From: AM-2324 sp042091035
GTDB lineage: Bacteria; Bacteroidota; Bacteroidia; Chitinophagales; Saprospiraceae
NCBI GenBank assembly: GCA_042091035.1
Contig: JBELIG010000009.1
Span: forward strand, 1-35,427
Direction: 5' to 3'
Length of the DNA stretch: 35,427 nucleotides
Position numbers and translations under genes: made by a program. Below the pieces are notes generated by a model. The model was given only the letters and a program-made list of their open reading frames with translations. It was not told the DNA's origin and made no database searches. Positions 8,489 to 17,539 of the stretch are shown in pieces (within the stretch, counting starts at the first letter, position 1; every line of letters starts with the position of its first letter).

Positions 8489-10514
8489 ATTTATAGTTTT
8501 CAAACCATGCCAAGACATGGGCCACTTTTGTTATAAGCTGAGAAGGCCGTCCTGTAATGCCATGTGAAGCACCAGGTATTTCTACAAGTGCTGTTTCTAC
8601 TTTTAAGAGTTTAAGTGCATGATAGTATTGCTTGGACTCCGATGGTGGCGTTCTTAGATCGTTCATACCTACCATTACCATGGTTGGTGTCTTTACGTTT
8701 TCTACCAATGATATTGGTGAGAATTTCCAGTATTCCATTGGATTTTCCCAAGGTTGTCCCGGATAACGATAATACGCATATCCATAGTAGTTATCGGCAA
8801 CTAAAGTTTTAGAAATCCAATTGATCACAGGTTTTGCGACTACCGCAGCCTCAAATCGATTGTTTTTTCCTATCATCCAAGCTGTCATTATTCCACCTGC
8901 GCTACCTCCTGTTACATATAATTTGTCTTCGTGTGCAACCCCTTTTTGGATTAAGACATCAACACCGTCCATTACGTCTTGATAATCATCTCCCGGATAA
9001 TTGTGATAAAGTAAGTTCCCAAACTTTTCACCATATCCTGTACTTCCTCTTGGATTTGGATAGAATACTACATATCCAGCAGCTGCATAGAGTTGTATTT
9101 CTGGGGAGAATCTAAATCCATAATTAGAGATTGGGCCTCCATGATTTTCAACTATCAAAGGATATTCCTTAGTAGCATCGTAATTTGGTGGATAGGCTAT
9201 CCATCCTTGTATCTTTTCTCCATCAACAGTGCTCTCGTACCAGATATCTTCAATAGATGCGAGATTCCTAAAAGGAAGCAAGTCCGCATTTAAATCTGTG
9301 AGCATACGTGCTGAATTTTCAGCTACCAATTTCACCTCAGCAGGATGTTCGGTGCTCGTTGTTGTGTACACTATTGCATCCGAGTCAGATAGCGTGTAGG
9401 AGCCACCTCCGTATGGTCTACCAAATGCTGTGCCTCCAAGGTTTTCAGCAACTACTTTAACCTTTCCTTTCAGATCTATTTTAGCGATTTTGCTATCTCC
9501 GTGATTGTCATAAGTACAGAATAGGGCTTTGCCATCTGCGGCCCAGGATAGATTTTGGATTTTGCGATCAAGCTTTAATTTAATCTGCTGCTTGTTGGAC
9601 CCATCGAGGTTCATTAAGTTGAGTTCATTGATCTGGTAGGTCTGTACCTTATCTGAATATCCGAGATATGCAATCCTATTCCCATTAGGTGAGATGACAG
9701 GATTATAATCAGGTCCTTTTCTACTGGTCAAAACGCTGTAGCTTTGTTCCTTGATGTCTAAGTGGTAGATTTCAGAATTCATAAAGTCGTATTCCCAGTT
9801 TTCATTTCTGTTGGATGAGAATACTAATCCTTTGCCGTCATTGGTCCATTGAGGAGTGCCTCTGTGCATAAAATCTCCGTGGCTTACCTGTCTAGCTGTG
9901 CCACCTTCAGCCGGAATGATAAAATATTGACTAAACCCAGGTTCGATATAACCTCTGCCATCCGCTTCGTGCTTAACTCGAGTAGTTACTCTTGGTTTAG
10001 AAGCCCATTTTGCACCTTTTGGTTTTTTGGGCGCACGCACTAATACAGGATTTGATTGAGCAACAAGCATTGAAAAGGCCAGTTGACTTCCATCAGGAGA
10101 CCAACTCAAGCCAGAAGGACTTCTGTCAAGACTGGATATTCTCGCTGTTTTTCCTGAGTTTACCCAGTACATATGGATTTCAGAACCTTGTTTGCTGCTC
10201 GTGATGTAAGCTATTCGATCTCCACTGGGAGACCAGCGCGGACTGTAAGAAGACTGGTCATTGGCAAGAAGCTTTTGATGGTTTTCCCCATTTGTATTAA
10301 CGGTCCAAAGCTGTCCTACTTTTCGGTCATTCATAATGTCCATGCTGTATCTAATGTAGGCAACCTGCGATCCATCAGGTGAAATATTAGGATCTGCAGC
10401 ATATTCTAGTTCAAATACATCCAGCTCCTGGAACGGTTTCTGCTTGGTCTGTGCAAAGGAAATTTGAATTATACTAAGGAGGAAAAATGTTAACTGAATT
10501 GATTTATAGTACAT
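8487..10514 (-). CDS. Exported S9 family peptidase (prolyl oligopeptidase / acylaminoacyl-peptidase type)
   Basis: This serine peptidase has an N-terminal beta-propeller and a C-terminal alpha/beta-hydrolase domain. The signal peptide ends near I-S-F-A-Q. Repeats of the TolB/PD40 type (SPDGSQVAYIR, SPSGDRIAYI, SPDGSQLAFS, SPNGNRIAYLG, WAADGKALFC) fill residues about 30-400. The catalytic domain shows GGSAGG with Ser538, Asp619 in GMNDLRTPPSES and His651 in GASHGITG, a complete triad. Length (675) and order match S9C-like enzymes that trim peptides in the periplasm. It is convergent with the EEP gene and probably separate from the sugar genes. The next gene upstream on the same strand lies about 40 bp away. 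Confidence 0.92.
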   Translation of the reverse strand: MYYKSIQLTFFLLSIIQISFAQTKQKPFQELDVFELEYAADPNISPDGSQVAYIRYSMDIMNDRKVGQLWTVNTNGENHQKLLANDQSSYSPRWSPSGDRIAYITSSKQGSEIHMYWVNSGKTARISSLDRSPSGLSWSPDGSQLAFSMLVAQSNPVLVRAPKKPKGAKWASKPRVTTRVKHEADGRGYIEPGFSQYFIIPAEGGTARQVSHGDFMHRGTPQWTNDGKGLVFSSNRNENWEYDFMNSEIYHLDIKEQSYSVLTSRKGPDYNPVISPNGNRIAYLGYSDKVQTYQINELNLMNLDGSNKQQIKLKLDRKIQNLSWAADGKALFCTYDNHGDSKIAKIDLKGKVKVVAENLGGTAFGRPYGGGSYTLSDSDAIVYTTTSTEHPAEVKLVAENSARMLTDLNADLLPFRNLASIEDIWYESTVDGEKIQGWIAYPPNYDATKEYPLIVENHGGPISNYGFRFSPEIQLYAAAGYVVFYPNPRGSTGYGEKFGNLLYHNYPGDDYQDVMDGVDVLIQKGVAHEDKLYVTGGSAGGIMTAWMIGKNNRFEAAVVAKPVINWISKTLVADNYYGYAYYRYPGQPWENPMEYWKFSPISLVENVKTPTMVMVGMNDLRTPPSESKQYYHALKLLKVETALVEIPGASHGITGRPSQLITKVAHVLAWFENYK

Positions 10515-10553
10515 CGTTATTGTGATTTTTTACGTTAATATACAAGCAAGTTT

Positions 10554-10937
10554 TTAGAGTACCGATACAGCATTTCTGTTATCGTCGATTGCAACGAATG
10601 TAAATATTCCGCTGATCGCTTTCTCACGGATATTTGCATACATTTCTTCCAAAAAGATATCCACCTGTACTTCTAAAGATGTAGTTCCTACTTTGGTGAC
10701 TTTCGCTATAAGCTCAATGATCGTGCCCGAAGGAATCGGCTTGCTGAAATTTACCTTGTCAGAGGATATGGTCACAACTCTTTTTCTTGAAAAGCGTGTG
10801 GCTGAAATAAATGCAACCTCATCCATGAATTTTAAGGCGGTACCTCCAAACAAGGTATCATAATGGTTGGTAGTGTTTGGGAATACTGCCTTGAATATGG
10901 AAGTCTTGGACAATTCCATGCGTTCTACTAATGTCAT
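10554..10937 (-). CDS. Acyl-CoA thioesterase (hotdog fold, YciA/ACOT type)
   Basis: This cytoplasmic hotdog enzyme would hydrolyse acyl-CoA thioesters. The helix segment NHYDTLFGGTALKFMDEVAFISA (Asn24, Gly31-Gly32, Asp39-Glu40) is the family signature, followed by RKRVVTISSDKVNFSKPIPSGTIIEL and a strand with TSLEVQVDIFLE. The 127-residue length is that of a single-domain YciA-like protein. The S9 peptidase gene follows on the same strand after about 40 bp. The chain-length preference cannot be read. Confidence 0.88.
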   Translation of the reverse strand: MTLVERMELSKTSIFKAVFPNTTNHYDTLFGGTALKFMDEVAFISATRFSRKRVVTISSDKVNFSKPIPSGTIIELIAKVTKVGTTSLEVQVDIFLEEMYANIREKAISGIFTFVAIDDNRNAVSVL

Positions 10938-11055
10938 ATACTTGATTTTTTCTACCTATCAATGAAATATAGCTTCTCCTTTAAAGCTAAGGTGTACTTA
11001 TTTATTTTTTTTTAATATATTAATCTACATTTTTAGAACTCCCAATAAATAAAAC

Positions 11056-11892
11056 ATGAAACAAGCTAAGCTCTATTTATCAACCCTAATTTTGTGTTTA
11101 TTCAACATTTTTATAGCAAAAGCTGAATTAGAGATTGTTTTTGAAGTTTCGAATAGTAGTTGTGTATTATCCCCTGATGGCTCAATAAATATATCTGAAA
11201 TCAAAGGGGGACAGGCAACTTATGAAATATATCTCAACGCTGTACTTGTTGGTGTAGATTCAGCAATCATTTTAGATCTTTTTACAGGAATCTACACAGT
11301 CTCTGTTTTTGATTCTTCAGGCCAATATGCTGAGATTGATATTAAAGTTGGTTTTAAAGAAGAGCCAGAATACTTCATCACAGATGAAGTAAAGATACAA
11401 AAAGGAGATTCCTACAAGATAGATCTTGAAGTTTTTACAGCGATTGATGGAATCACTTGGTTCCTTGCTCCCGCAATAAGTGATCGAAATATTCTTCAAC
11501 CAATCGTGAGTCCTGAAAAAGATCAAATTTATCGAGCGGAGCTTGTTTATAAAAGTGTTTGTAAAAGCTATGTGGAAGTGTTCATTGAGGTTGATAATAA
11601 GCGTTATGTTTATTTTCCTACTATATTTTCCCCGAATAATGACGGTGTTAACGATTACTTCTGTCCAAGCCTTAGTAATCAGGTGCAAAGTATAAAACGA
11701 TTTGTTATTGCAGATAGATGGGGTAAGATTGTCCATAACAGGAGGGGCATATTCGATAGTGCTAATGAGGTGCAATGGGATGGTAAAGACGGGTATAAGT
11801 TCTTCAAGTCAGGGCAGTATGTCTATTTCTGCGAGATTGAATTTAAAGATGGTCAAATTATTAAATACAAAGGTTCGGTTTCTATTCTATGA
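11056..11892 (+). CDS. Secreted protein with CHU_C (type B) T9SS C-terminal domain
   Basis: This exported protein of 278 residues has a signal peptide ending near I-A-K-A-E. Residues about 25-100 form a short beta-rich unit (SSCVLSPDGSINISEIKGG, then LFTGIYTVSVFDSSGQY) that looks like a SprB-type repeat. From about 185 to the end lies the gliding-motility-associated CHU_C domain: FSPNNDGVND at 191-200, ADRWGKIVHN, WDGKDGYKFFKSGQYVYFCEIEF and GSVSIL. This domain directs substrates through T9SS. No catalytic domain is present; the protein could be a small adhesin or surface component. It lies just upstream of the starch operon, but the 300-bp spacer holds a terminator-like hairpin and a separate promoter. 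Confidence 0.85.
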   Translation: MKQAKLYLSTLILCLFNIFIAKAELEIVFEVSNSSCVLSPDGSINISEIKGGQATYEIYLNAVLVGVDSAIILDLFTGIYTVSVFDSSGQYAEIDIKVGFKEEPEYFITDEVKIQKGDSYKIDLEVFTAIDGITWFLAPAISDRNILQPIVSPEKDQIYRAELVYKSVCKSYVEVFIEVDNKRYVYFPTIFSPNNDGVNDYFCPSLSNQVQSIKRFVIADRWGKIVHNRRGIFDSANEVQWDGKDGYKFFKSGQYVYFCEIEFKDGQIIKYKGSVSIL

Positions 11893-11898
11893 GTAGGT

Positions 11899-11917
11899 AG
11901 GAGCAATTTTTGCTCCT
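11899..11917 (+). terminator. Small hairpin, probable weak terminator
   Basis: An 8-bp stem, AGGAGCAA / TTGCTCCT, around a TTT loop lies just after the stop of the CHU_C protein and is followed by GATTTTAAG, so the U-run is poor. The remaining spacer up to 12189 contains the promoter and inverted repeat listed next. Confidence 0.5.
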
Positions 11918-12056
11918 GATTTTAAGAACTGTAAAATTCAAAAACAGCATTCATTTTTTGACATGACCTATAGTTTTTTAACTATTTACAAGCATAAATT
12001 TGCTTGAAATTGATGAATAATCTCTAAACAATTAAATACTGACATTTTTTATGTTT

Positions 12057-12087
12057 TTTGGTGTGGAGTTAGCTTAAAATAGCTTTG
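12057..12087 (+). promoter_or_regulatory. Bacteroidota-type promoter of the alpha-glucan operon
   Basis: TTTG at 12057-12060, a 19-bp spacer, and TAGCTTTG at 12080-12087 match the phylum's -33 (TTTG) and -7 (TAnnTTTG) elements exactly. Transcription would start near 12094, giving a leader of about 95 nt before the pgmB ATG. The spacing and both elements are seen directly; promoter activity is inferred. Confidence 0.65.
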
Positions 12088-12090
12088 CAC

Positions 12091-12118
12091 TAAGAACTTG
12101 TAATTTAATTTGTTCTTA
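12091..12118. promoter_or_regulatory. Inverted repeat TAAGAAC-N14-GTTCTTA at the predicted transcription start
   Basis: Two perfect 7-bp arms, at 12091-12097 and 12112-12118, overlap the predicted transcription start of the operon. The position suits a repressor site or a hairpin at the very 5' end of the leader. No copy of these arms was noticed at the susC promoter. Confidence 0.35.
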
Positions 12119-12189
12119 TCCTGAGTGTTTAGAATAAAATTTGCTGACTTTATTTCGTAGACAAACTAATCTTTCAATATTTTTGAGAA

Positions 12190-12840
12190 ATGAGTGAAAT
12201 TAAAGCCTGCATTTTTGACTTGGACGGTGTCATTGTAGACACCGCAAAATACCACTTTCTTGCCTGGAGGAAACTTGCCAATGAACTTGGATTTGATTTT
12301 TCTGAAGAGCAAAACGAAATGCTCAAAGGAGTTAGTCGAATTGAATCCTTGAAACTGATTCTTGAGCTGGGAGGTGTTTCTATGTCCGAAGCGGAGATAG
12401 AAACATTAGCTGCTAAAAAGAACGAAGACTATTTGACATTTGTCAATCAAATGGATGAGAAGGAAATCCTTCCAGGTGTAGTCCCCTTTCTTAAGCAAGT
12501 TAGAGCATCTGGAATGAAGGTAGTTCTTGGTTCCGCAAGTAAAAATGCTGAACGCATTCTAAAGCAAATCAATCTTATAGATATCTTTGATGTAATTATC
12601 GACGGCACAAAAACAAGCCGATCAAAGCCCGATCCCCAAGTTTTTATAATGGGTGCTGAGGCTGTCTCAATCCCCAATAAGCATTGTGTAGTTTTTGAAG
12701 ATGCACCAAAAGGTGTTCAAGCGGCTCAGGCTGCAGGGATGAAGACTGTCGGTATTGGGAAATCTGATGTGCTAGGAGCGGCAGACCGTGTAATTCCAGG
12801 TTTTGAAGGCCTTGAGTTAGAATTTTTGCAAACACTTTAA
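12190..12840 (+). CDS. pgmB: Beta-phosphoglucomutase (HAD family)
   Basis: This enzyme converts beta-glucose-1-phosphate to glucose-6-phosphate in the cytoplasm through an aspartyl-phosphate. The HAD motifs are complete: F-D-L-D-G-V with Asp10 (nucleophile) and Asp12 (acid/base), GSASKNA for motif II, the lysine in SRSKPDP, and the acidic pair in VFEDAPKG for motif IV. The helical cap lies between residues about 15 and 90, as in lactococcal PgmB. At 216 residues it is of family length. The GH65 phosphorylase starts 14 bp downstream, and it supplies this enzyme's beta-anomer substrate, which separates the call from ordinary phosphoglycolate phosphatases. It is the first gene of the operon. Confidence 0.93.
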   Translation: MSEIKACIFDLDGVIVDTAKYHFLAWRKLANELGFDFSEEQNEMLKGVSRIESLKLILELGGVSMSEAEIETLAAKKNEDYLTFVNQMDEKEILPGVVPFLKQVRASGMKVVLGSASKNAERILKQINLIDIFDVIIDGTKTSRSKPDPQVFIMGAEAVSIPNKHCVVFEDAPKGVQAAQAAGMKTVGIGKSDVLGAADRVIPGFEGLELEFLQTL

Positions 12841-12854
12841 AGGATAGATAAATA

Positions 12855-15179
12855 ATGAAACAATATTTAGAGCAGTCGGAGTGGACTATTGAGGAGCATG
12901 GATTTCATACAGAATATAACAGGATAAGTGAAAGTATCTTCAGTATTGGCAATGGTCAGTTCGGTCAGCGCGCCAACTTTGAAGAGTATTATTCAGGAGA
13001 TTCACATCAAGGTTCATACGTTGCTGGAGTATATTATCCAGATAAGACTAAAGTTGGTTGGTGGAAAAATGGATATCCGGAATACTTTGCGAAAGTATTG
13101 AATGCAGTCAATTGGATCGGTTTGGATCTTTGGATTGATGGAGAACAGATAGACCTTGCCAAAGGTGTAGTGTCTGACTTCAAAAGGGTATTGAATATGA
13201 AGGAAGGTCTGCTCGAACGTTCCTTTAAACTTGAGCTGCCATCAGGTAAAAAGATCAGTGTTTCTGCTCAGCGCTTTTGTAGTATTGCAGATTCTAGAAT
13301 CGGTGCCTTAAAGTATTCCTTGACCGCATTAAACTTCAGCGGTACCCTCCGTATTTCAGCATATTTGGATTCTGATGTTGAAAATGAGGATAGTAATTAC
13401 GAAGAAAAATTCTGGGTTCCGGTTAAAGAAGAGGCTGTTGGAAATGAAGTTGTAGTGATTGCGGAAACCCAAAAGACGGCCTTTCAGGTAGGTTCAGCGA
13501 TGCAATTTTTTGTAGAGCACAATGGAGAACTCTTCGATGGTGACCACCAAATAGAATTAAAAGATAAGTTTGCATCTTCTTCCATCGATTTGGAATTGGA
13601 GGAAGGGGATACTATTCAAGTCTACAAATATGCGTCAATAGTATCTTCCTTAAATGCAGCTGTAGAAAATCTTGAAGATTCCGTTCACGAAGCACTCGAT
13701 AATGCTGTAGCAGAAGGTTATGAAGCCCTGCTATCGGCACAGATAGAAGCATGGGCCAGTCGATGGGAACTTGCGGATATTCAAATTGAAGGGGATGTAT
13801 CTGCACAGCAAGGGATTCGATTCAATATTTTCCACCTTACTCAAACCTACACAGGAGAGGATGAGCGCTTCAATATTGGACCAAAAGGATTTACCGGTGA
13901 AAAGTATGGAGGATCTACTTATTGGGATACGGAAGCTTATTGCCTGCCATTTTACATGGCTACAGCTGGTTCAGATGTTGGAAGGCAGTTGTTGGTTTAT
14001 CGCTACAATCACTTGGACAAAGCCATCGAAAATGCTTCTAAATTAGGCTTCAATAGTGGCGCAGCCCTGTATCCTATGGTTACAATGAATGGCGAAGAAT
14101 GCCACAATGAATGGGAGATAACTTTTGAGGAGATTCATAGGAACGGAGCAATAGCATACGGTATCTATGACTATATAAACTTTTCTGGTGATAAAGCCTA
14201 TCTGGCAGACTACGGTCTTGAGGTACTTATTGCTATTTCAAGATTTTGGGCGCAGCGTGTCAACTGGTCTGCCGCAAAAAATAAGTATGTAATGTTGGGC
14301 GTCACAGGCCCCAATGAATACGAGAACAATGTGAACAATAATTGGTATACCAATTATATAGCATCTTGGTGTCTAAGATATTGCAAGGAGAGCATGGATT
14401 ATGTTAAATCAGCTTATCCAGAAAAATTCAATGCAATTTTGGAGAAGACAAATTTTGACCTTAGTGAATGGGATAAATGGCAGGATATTTCAGACAATAT
14501 GTATTACCCAATCTCAGAAGATAAAAATGTTATCCTTCAGCAGGAAGGATTTTTAGATAAAGAACTTAGGCCTGTTTCTTCTCTTGGTGAGCATGATTAT
14601 CCACTTTGCCAGAATTGGTCTTGGGATCGAATTCTTAGGTCTTGTTTTATCAAGCAGGCAGATGTACTACAGGGTATGTTCTTCTTTGAAGATGATTTTA
14701 ATATCGAAGACCTTGAGCGTAATTTTGATTTCTATGAGCCAATGACGGTTCATGAATCATCATTGTCCCCTTGTGTACATGCAATCCTAGCTGCAAAGCT
14801 AAACAAAGAGGAAAAGGCATACGAAATGTATTTGAGAACAGCCAGATTAGATCTGGATGATTATAATAATGATACAGAAGATGGGCTCCACATTACAAGT
14901 ATGGCTGGGACCTGGATATCTGTAGTGAAGGGATTTGGTGGTATGCGAATGAAAGATGCCCGCCTGCATCTAAATCCTATGTTGCCTGCAAACTGGAAAT
15001 CCTTTGCTTATAAATTACTGCTCAATGGTGCCTTGATTATTATAAAAGTAGAGGCTGATACCTGTGTGGTTCATAATTCGTCTGCGCAGAAATTAGAGTT
15101 CTTCGCCAATGGTGAGCAAGTAAATGTAGGGGCAGGTCTAGACTATACTTTCAAACTAAAATCCTTTGAAAATGCTTAA
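12855..15179 (+). CDS. mapA: GH65 maltose phosphorylase
   Basis: This cytoplasmic inverting phosphorylase would convert maltose and phosphate to glucose and beta-glucose-1-phosphate. An N-terminal beta-sandwich (about 1-270) starts with FHTEYNRISESIFSIGNGQF, followed by an (alpha/alpha)6 barrel and a small C-terminal beta-sheet. The catalytic acid is Glu488 in TGPNEYENNVNNNWYTN, the position of the acid in Lactobacillus brevis maltose phosphorylase. The HESSLSP segment and GLHITSMAGTW belong to the phosphate-binding region. Its 774 residues match the family. Trehalose or kojibiose phosphorylases share the fold, but the GH13 neighbours and PgmB favour maltose. Its stop overlaps the next gene by 8 bp, so the two are translationally coupled. 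Confidence 0.92.
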   Translation: MKQYLEQSEWTIEEHGFHTEYNRISESIFSIGNGQFGQRANFEEYYSGDSHQGSYVAGVYYPDKTKVGWWKNGYPEYFAKVLNAVNWIGLDLWIDGEQIDLAKGVVSDFKRVLNMKEGLLERSFKLELPSGKKISVSAQRFCSIADSRIGALKYSLTALNFSGTLRISAYLDSDVENEDSNYEEKFWVPVKEEAVGNEVVVIAETQKTAFQVGSAMQFFVEHNGELFDGDHQIELKDKFASSSIDLELEEGDTIQVYKYASIVSSLNAAVENLEDSVHEALDNAVAEGYEALLSAQIEAWASRWELADIQIEGDVSAQQGIRFNIFHLTQTYTGEDERFNIGPKGFTGEKYGGSTYWDTEAYCLPFYMATAGSDVGRQLLVYRYNHLDKAIENASKLGFNSGAALYPMVTMNGEECHNEWEITFEEIHRNGAIAYGIYDYINFSGDKAYLADYGLEVLIAISRFWAQRVNWSAAKNKYVMLGVTGPNEYENNVNNNWYTNYIASWCLRYCKESMDYVKSAYPEKFNAILEKTNFDLSEWDKWQDISDNMYYPISEDKNVILQQEGFLDKELRPVSSLGEHDYPLCQNWSWDRILRSCFIKQADVLQGMFFFEDDFNIEDLERNFDFYEPMTVHESSLSPCVHAILAAKLNKEEKAYEMYLRTARLDLDDYNNDTEDGLHITSMAGTWISVVKGFGGMRMKDARLHLNPMLPANWKSFAYKLLLNGALIIIKVEADTCVVHNSSAQKLEFFANGEQVNVGAGLDYTFKLKSFENA

Positions 15180-17532
15180 GAAGTCCTTCAAATTGATTAG
15201 CCCCATTCTGTTATTTATCCTTTTCTCTTGTGAAGGAGAAACGATAAATGTTTCCAGTGATCTTGGAATTGCAAGTCCTGTGAAGCTGGAGTCTTCAGAT
15301 ACTACTGTGGTAATATTAGAAGATTACTTTCTGAATAAAGCAGATGTGCTGGGTGTGAATCTACCAGAAGGATGGACCTCTGAATTTTCGGATCAAAAGG
15401 ATAGCCTTTTGATTTATAGTAAGAATACTAGAGGTCAGTTGTTCAACATAAGATTTGAGACAGTAGGTGGAAGCATGGATGTACTTAGTATTGGTTCTAT
15501 AAAAGAACCCCTGCGATTGAGTTTAGCGGATGATAATTATTCAGTAGTTAAGCTCAAAGGGGAGATGACCAATTGGAATCTTGTAGAAGGGAGCCTTGAG
15601 GATGGAAACTGGAATTTTGAGTTTCTTTTGAACCCCAATGCATTTCAATATCTTTTTGTTGCAGATGGAAAAGAATTAATAGATCCTACTAATGATCTGA
15701 AAGCGGACAATGGTTCTGGAGCTGTCAATAGTTTGTTGGATCTAAGGCCATCGAAGGCCGAACTAGCAGATTATCCAGTTTTACAAACCAGTCACCATGA
15801 AGGGAGGAATGTATTCATAAATGTTAGCGGAAGCCAGGAAGGGTTGGAATACTTTCCGTACCTGGATAACTTACTCCTTGACTATGAAGTGGAAGATTCA
15901 AAATTGAGCATAAAACTTCCAACTGTTCATGGAAAAACGAAGCTTCGGGTGTTTGCGAAGAATAAATCGGGAGTTTCCAACGATATTATGGTGCCAGTCC
16001 ATGACGGAAAGATACTGAGGGATCCAGAGGCTCTCGGTCTCACGGATTACGAAGCCCAAGTCATGTACTTTACGCTTGTAGATCGATTTTATAATGGAAA
16101 TCCATCCAATGACGAACCTTTGGATGATGCACGTTTATATGATAAGGCAAATTATCAAGGAGGAGATATTGCAGGTATTACCGAAAAGATTCGGACAGGC
16201 TATTTTAAGGATTTAGGGATTAATAGTATTTGGCTGTCGCCAATCACACAAAATCCGGAGGAAGCCTTTCAAGAATATATAGAGCCACAAAATTTTTATT
16301 CGGGCTATCATGGGTATTGGCCCATTTCTTCCAGTAAAATTGATCATCGCTTTGGAACGGATGAAGAGATGTATGAACTCATTCGGGTAGCGCATAAAAA
16401 TGACATTGCCATTTTACTAGATTATGTATGTAATCATGTTCATGAGCAACATCCTATAATCAAGAATAATCCTAGTTATGCTACTGGTTTTATGCTTGAA
16501 GATGGAAGACGAAACCTTCGACTTTGGGATGAACAAAGGTTGACAACTTGGTTCGATGAGTTTTTACCTTCATTGGATTTAGAAAATCCTGCTGTTGTTG
16601 ATTTGCAGATAGACTCTACCATGTATTGGATTCAAAAATTTGACCTTGACGGATTTAGGCATGATGCAACGAAGCATATACCGCTCGACTTTTGGCGTAA
16701 GCTGACAAGACGACTAAAGGAGGAACGCGTTTCCAAAGGTAAAAAAGTGTATCAAATTGGAGAAACCTACGGAAGTAGAGATTTGGTGAATAGTTATATA
16801 GGCTCTGGGCTTTTAGATTCACAGTTTGATTTCAATTTATATTTTGACAGTCGTTCTTCCTTCGCCCTTCAAGAGCCTTCCATGCAAGTTGTAGCTGATG
16901 CTTTGGAGCAATCTTTAAGTTATTACGGCCACCATAACACAATGGGATATATGACAGGAAATCACGATCAGGCTCGTTTTATTTCATATGCAGGAGGCGC
17001 ATTGAGGATGGACGAAGACCCAAGGGCTGCAGGCTTTGAACGTGAGGTAGGAGTGGGAGATCCTATAGCCTACAGAAAGCTGCAAATGATGACTGCATTC
17101 TACCTTTCTATACCAGGCGTGCCAACAATTTTCTACGGAGATGAGATTGGAATGCCGGGGGCTAATGATCCTGACAATAGAGATATGATGATCTTCGATG
17201 AGCTCGAACAAAAGCAATTGGAGACAAAAGCTATGACTTCTAAGATGGTGAATCTTAGGAGGAATTCTATGTCACTGATTTATGGGGATACAAGAATTAT
17301 AGATTCTGGAGACGATTATATAATCCTGGAACGACGGTATTTTGATGAGATTTCTTATTGTATTTTCAATAAAGGAATTTCCTCACAAACCTTTACAATA
17401 AAGACGGATAACAACACGAGATCGATGACCTTTGTTCGACAGATAAGTGCAGGTGAAAAGTTACTTCAAAACGAAGCACAGATAACACTTTCCTTAGAAC
17501 CATGGTCCTTTGAGATCATTCAATCAAAATAA
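15172..17532 (+). CDS. GH13 alpha-amylase-family lipoprotein with N-terminal beta-sandwich domains
   Basis: This predicted lipoprotein has 786 residues. The signal ends in L-F-S-C with Cys20, followed by E-G-E, acidic residues of the kind that can mark surface export in this phylum. Residues about 30-270 hold beta-sandwich domains, one of them CBM48-like (LKGEMTNWN). The GH13 barrel follows: region I DYVCNHV (Asp417), region II GFRHDATKH with nucleophile Asp498, region III GETYG with general acid Glu531, and region IV TGNHDQARF with Asp599. All catalytic residues are intact, so it should cleave or rearrange alpha-glucans, as SusA- or neopullulanase-like enzymes do. I start at ATG 15172 rather than the in-frame TTG 15166; it overlaps mapA by 8 bp. 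Confidence 0.9.
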   Translation: MLKKSFKLISPILLFILFSCEGETINVSSDLGIASPVKLESSDTTVVILEDYFLNKADVLGVNLPEGWTSEFSDQKDSLLIYSKNTRGQLFNIRFETVGGSMDVLSIGSIKEPLRLSLADDNYSVVKLKGEMTNWNLVEGSLEDGNWNFEFLLNPNAFQYLFVADGKELIDPTNDLKADNGSGAVNSLLDLRPSKAELADYPVLQTSHHEGRNVFINVSGSQEGLEYFPYLDNLLLDYEVEDSKLSIKLPTVHGKTKLRVFAKNKSGVSNDIMVPVHDGKILRDPEALGLTDYEAQVMYFTLVDRFYNGNPSNDEPLDDARLYDKANYQGGDIAGITEKIRTGYFKDLGINSIWLSPITQNPEEAFQEYIEPQNFYSGYHGYWPISSSKIDHRFGTDEEMYELIRVAHKNDIAILLDYVCNHVHEQHPIIKNNPSYATGFMLEDGRRNLRLWDEQRLTTWFDEFLPSLDLENPAVVDLQIDSTMYWIQKFDLDGFRHDATKHIPLDFWRKLTRRLKEERVSKGKKVYQIGETYGSRDLVNSYIGSGLLDSQFDFNLYFDSRSSFALQEPSMQVVADALEQSLSYYGHHNTMGYMTGNHDQARFISYAGGALRMDEDPRAAGFEREVGVGDPIAYRKLQMMTAFYLSIPGVPTIFYGDEIGMPGANDPDNRDMMIFDELEQKQLETKAMTSKMVNLRRNSMSLIYGDTRIIDSGDDYIILERRYFDEISYCIFNKGISSQTFTIKTDNNTRSMTFVRQISAGEKLLQNEAQITLSLEPWSFEIIQSK

Positions 17533-17539
17533 GCTAGAG

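Noticed and set aside
11317..11775. 152-codon minus-strand ORF
   Set aside because: It is antisense to the CHU_C protein gene, whose domain motifs are unmistakable.
11995..12002. TAAATTTG, a -7-like element before pgmB
   Set aside because: The nearest upstream TTTG is 34 bp away, too far; the pair at 12057-12087 has the correct spacing.
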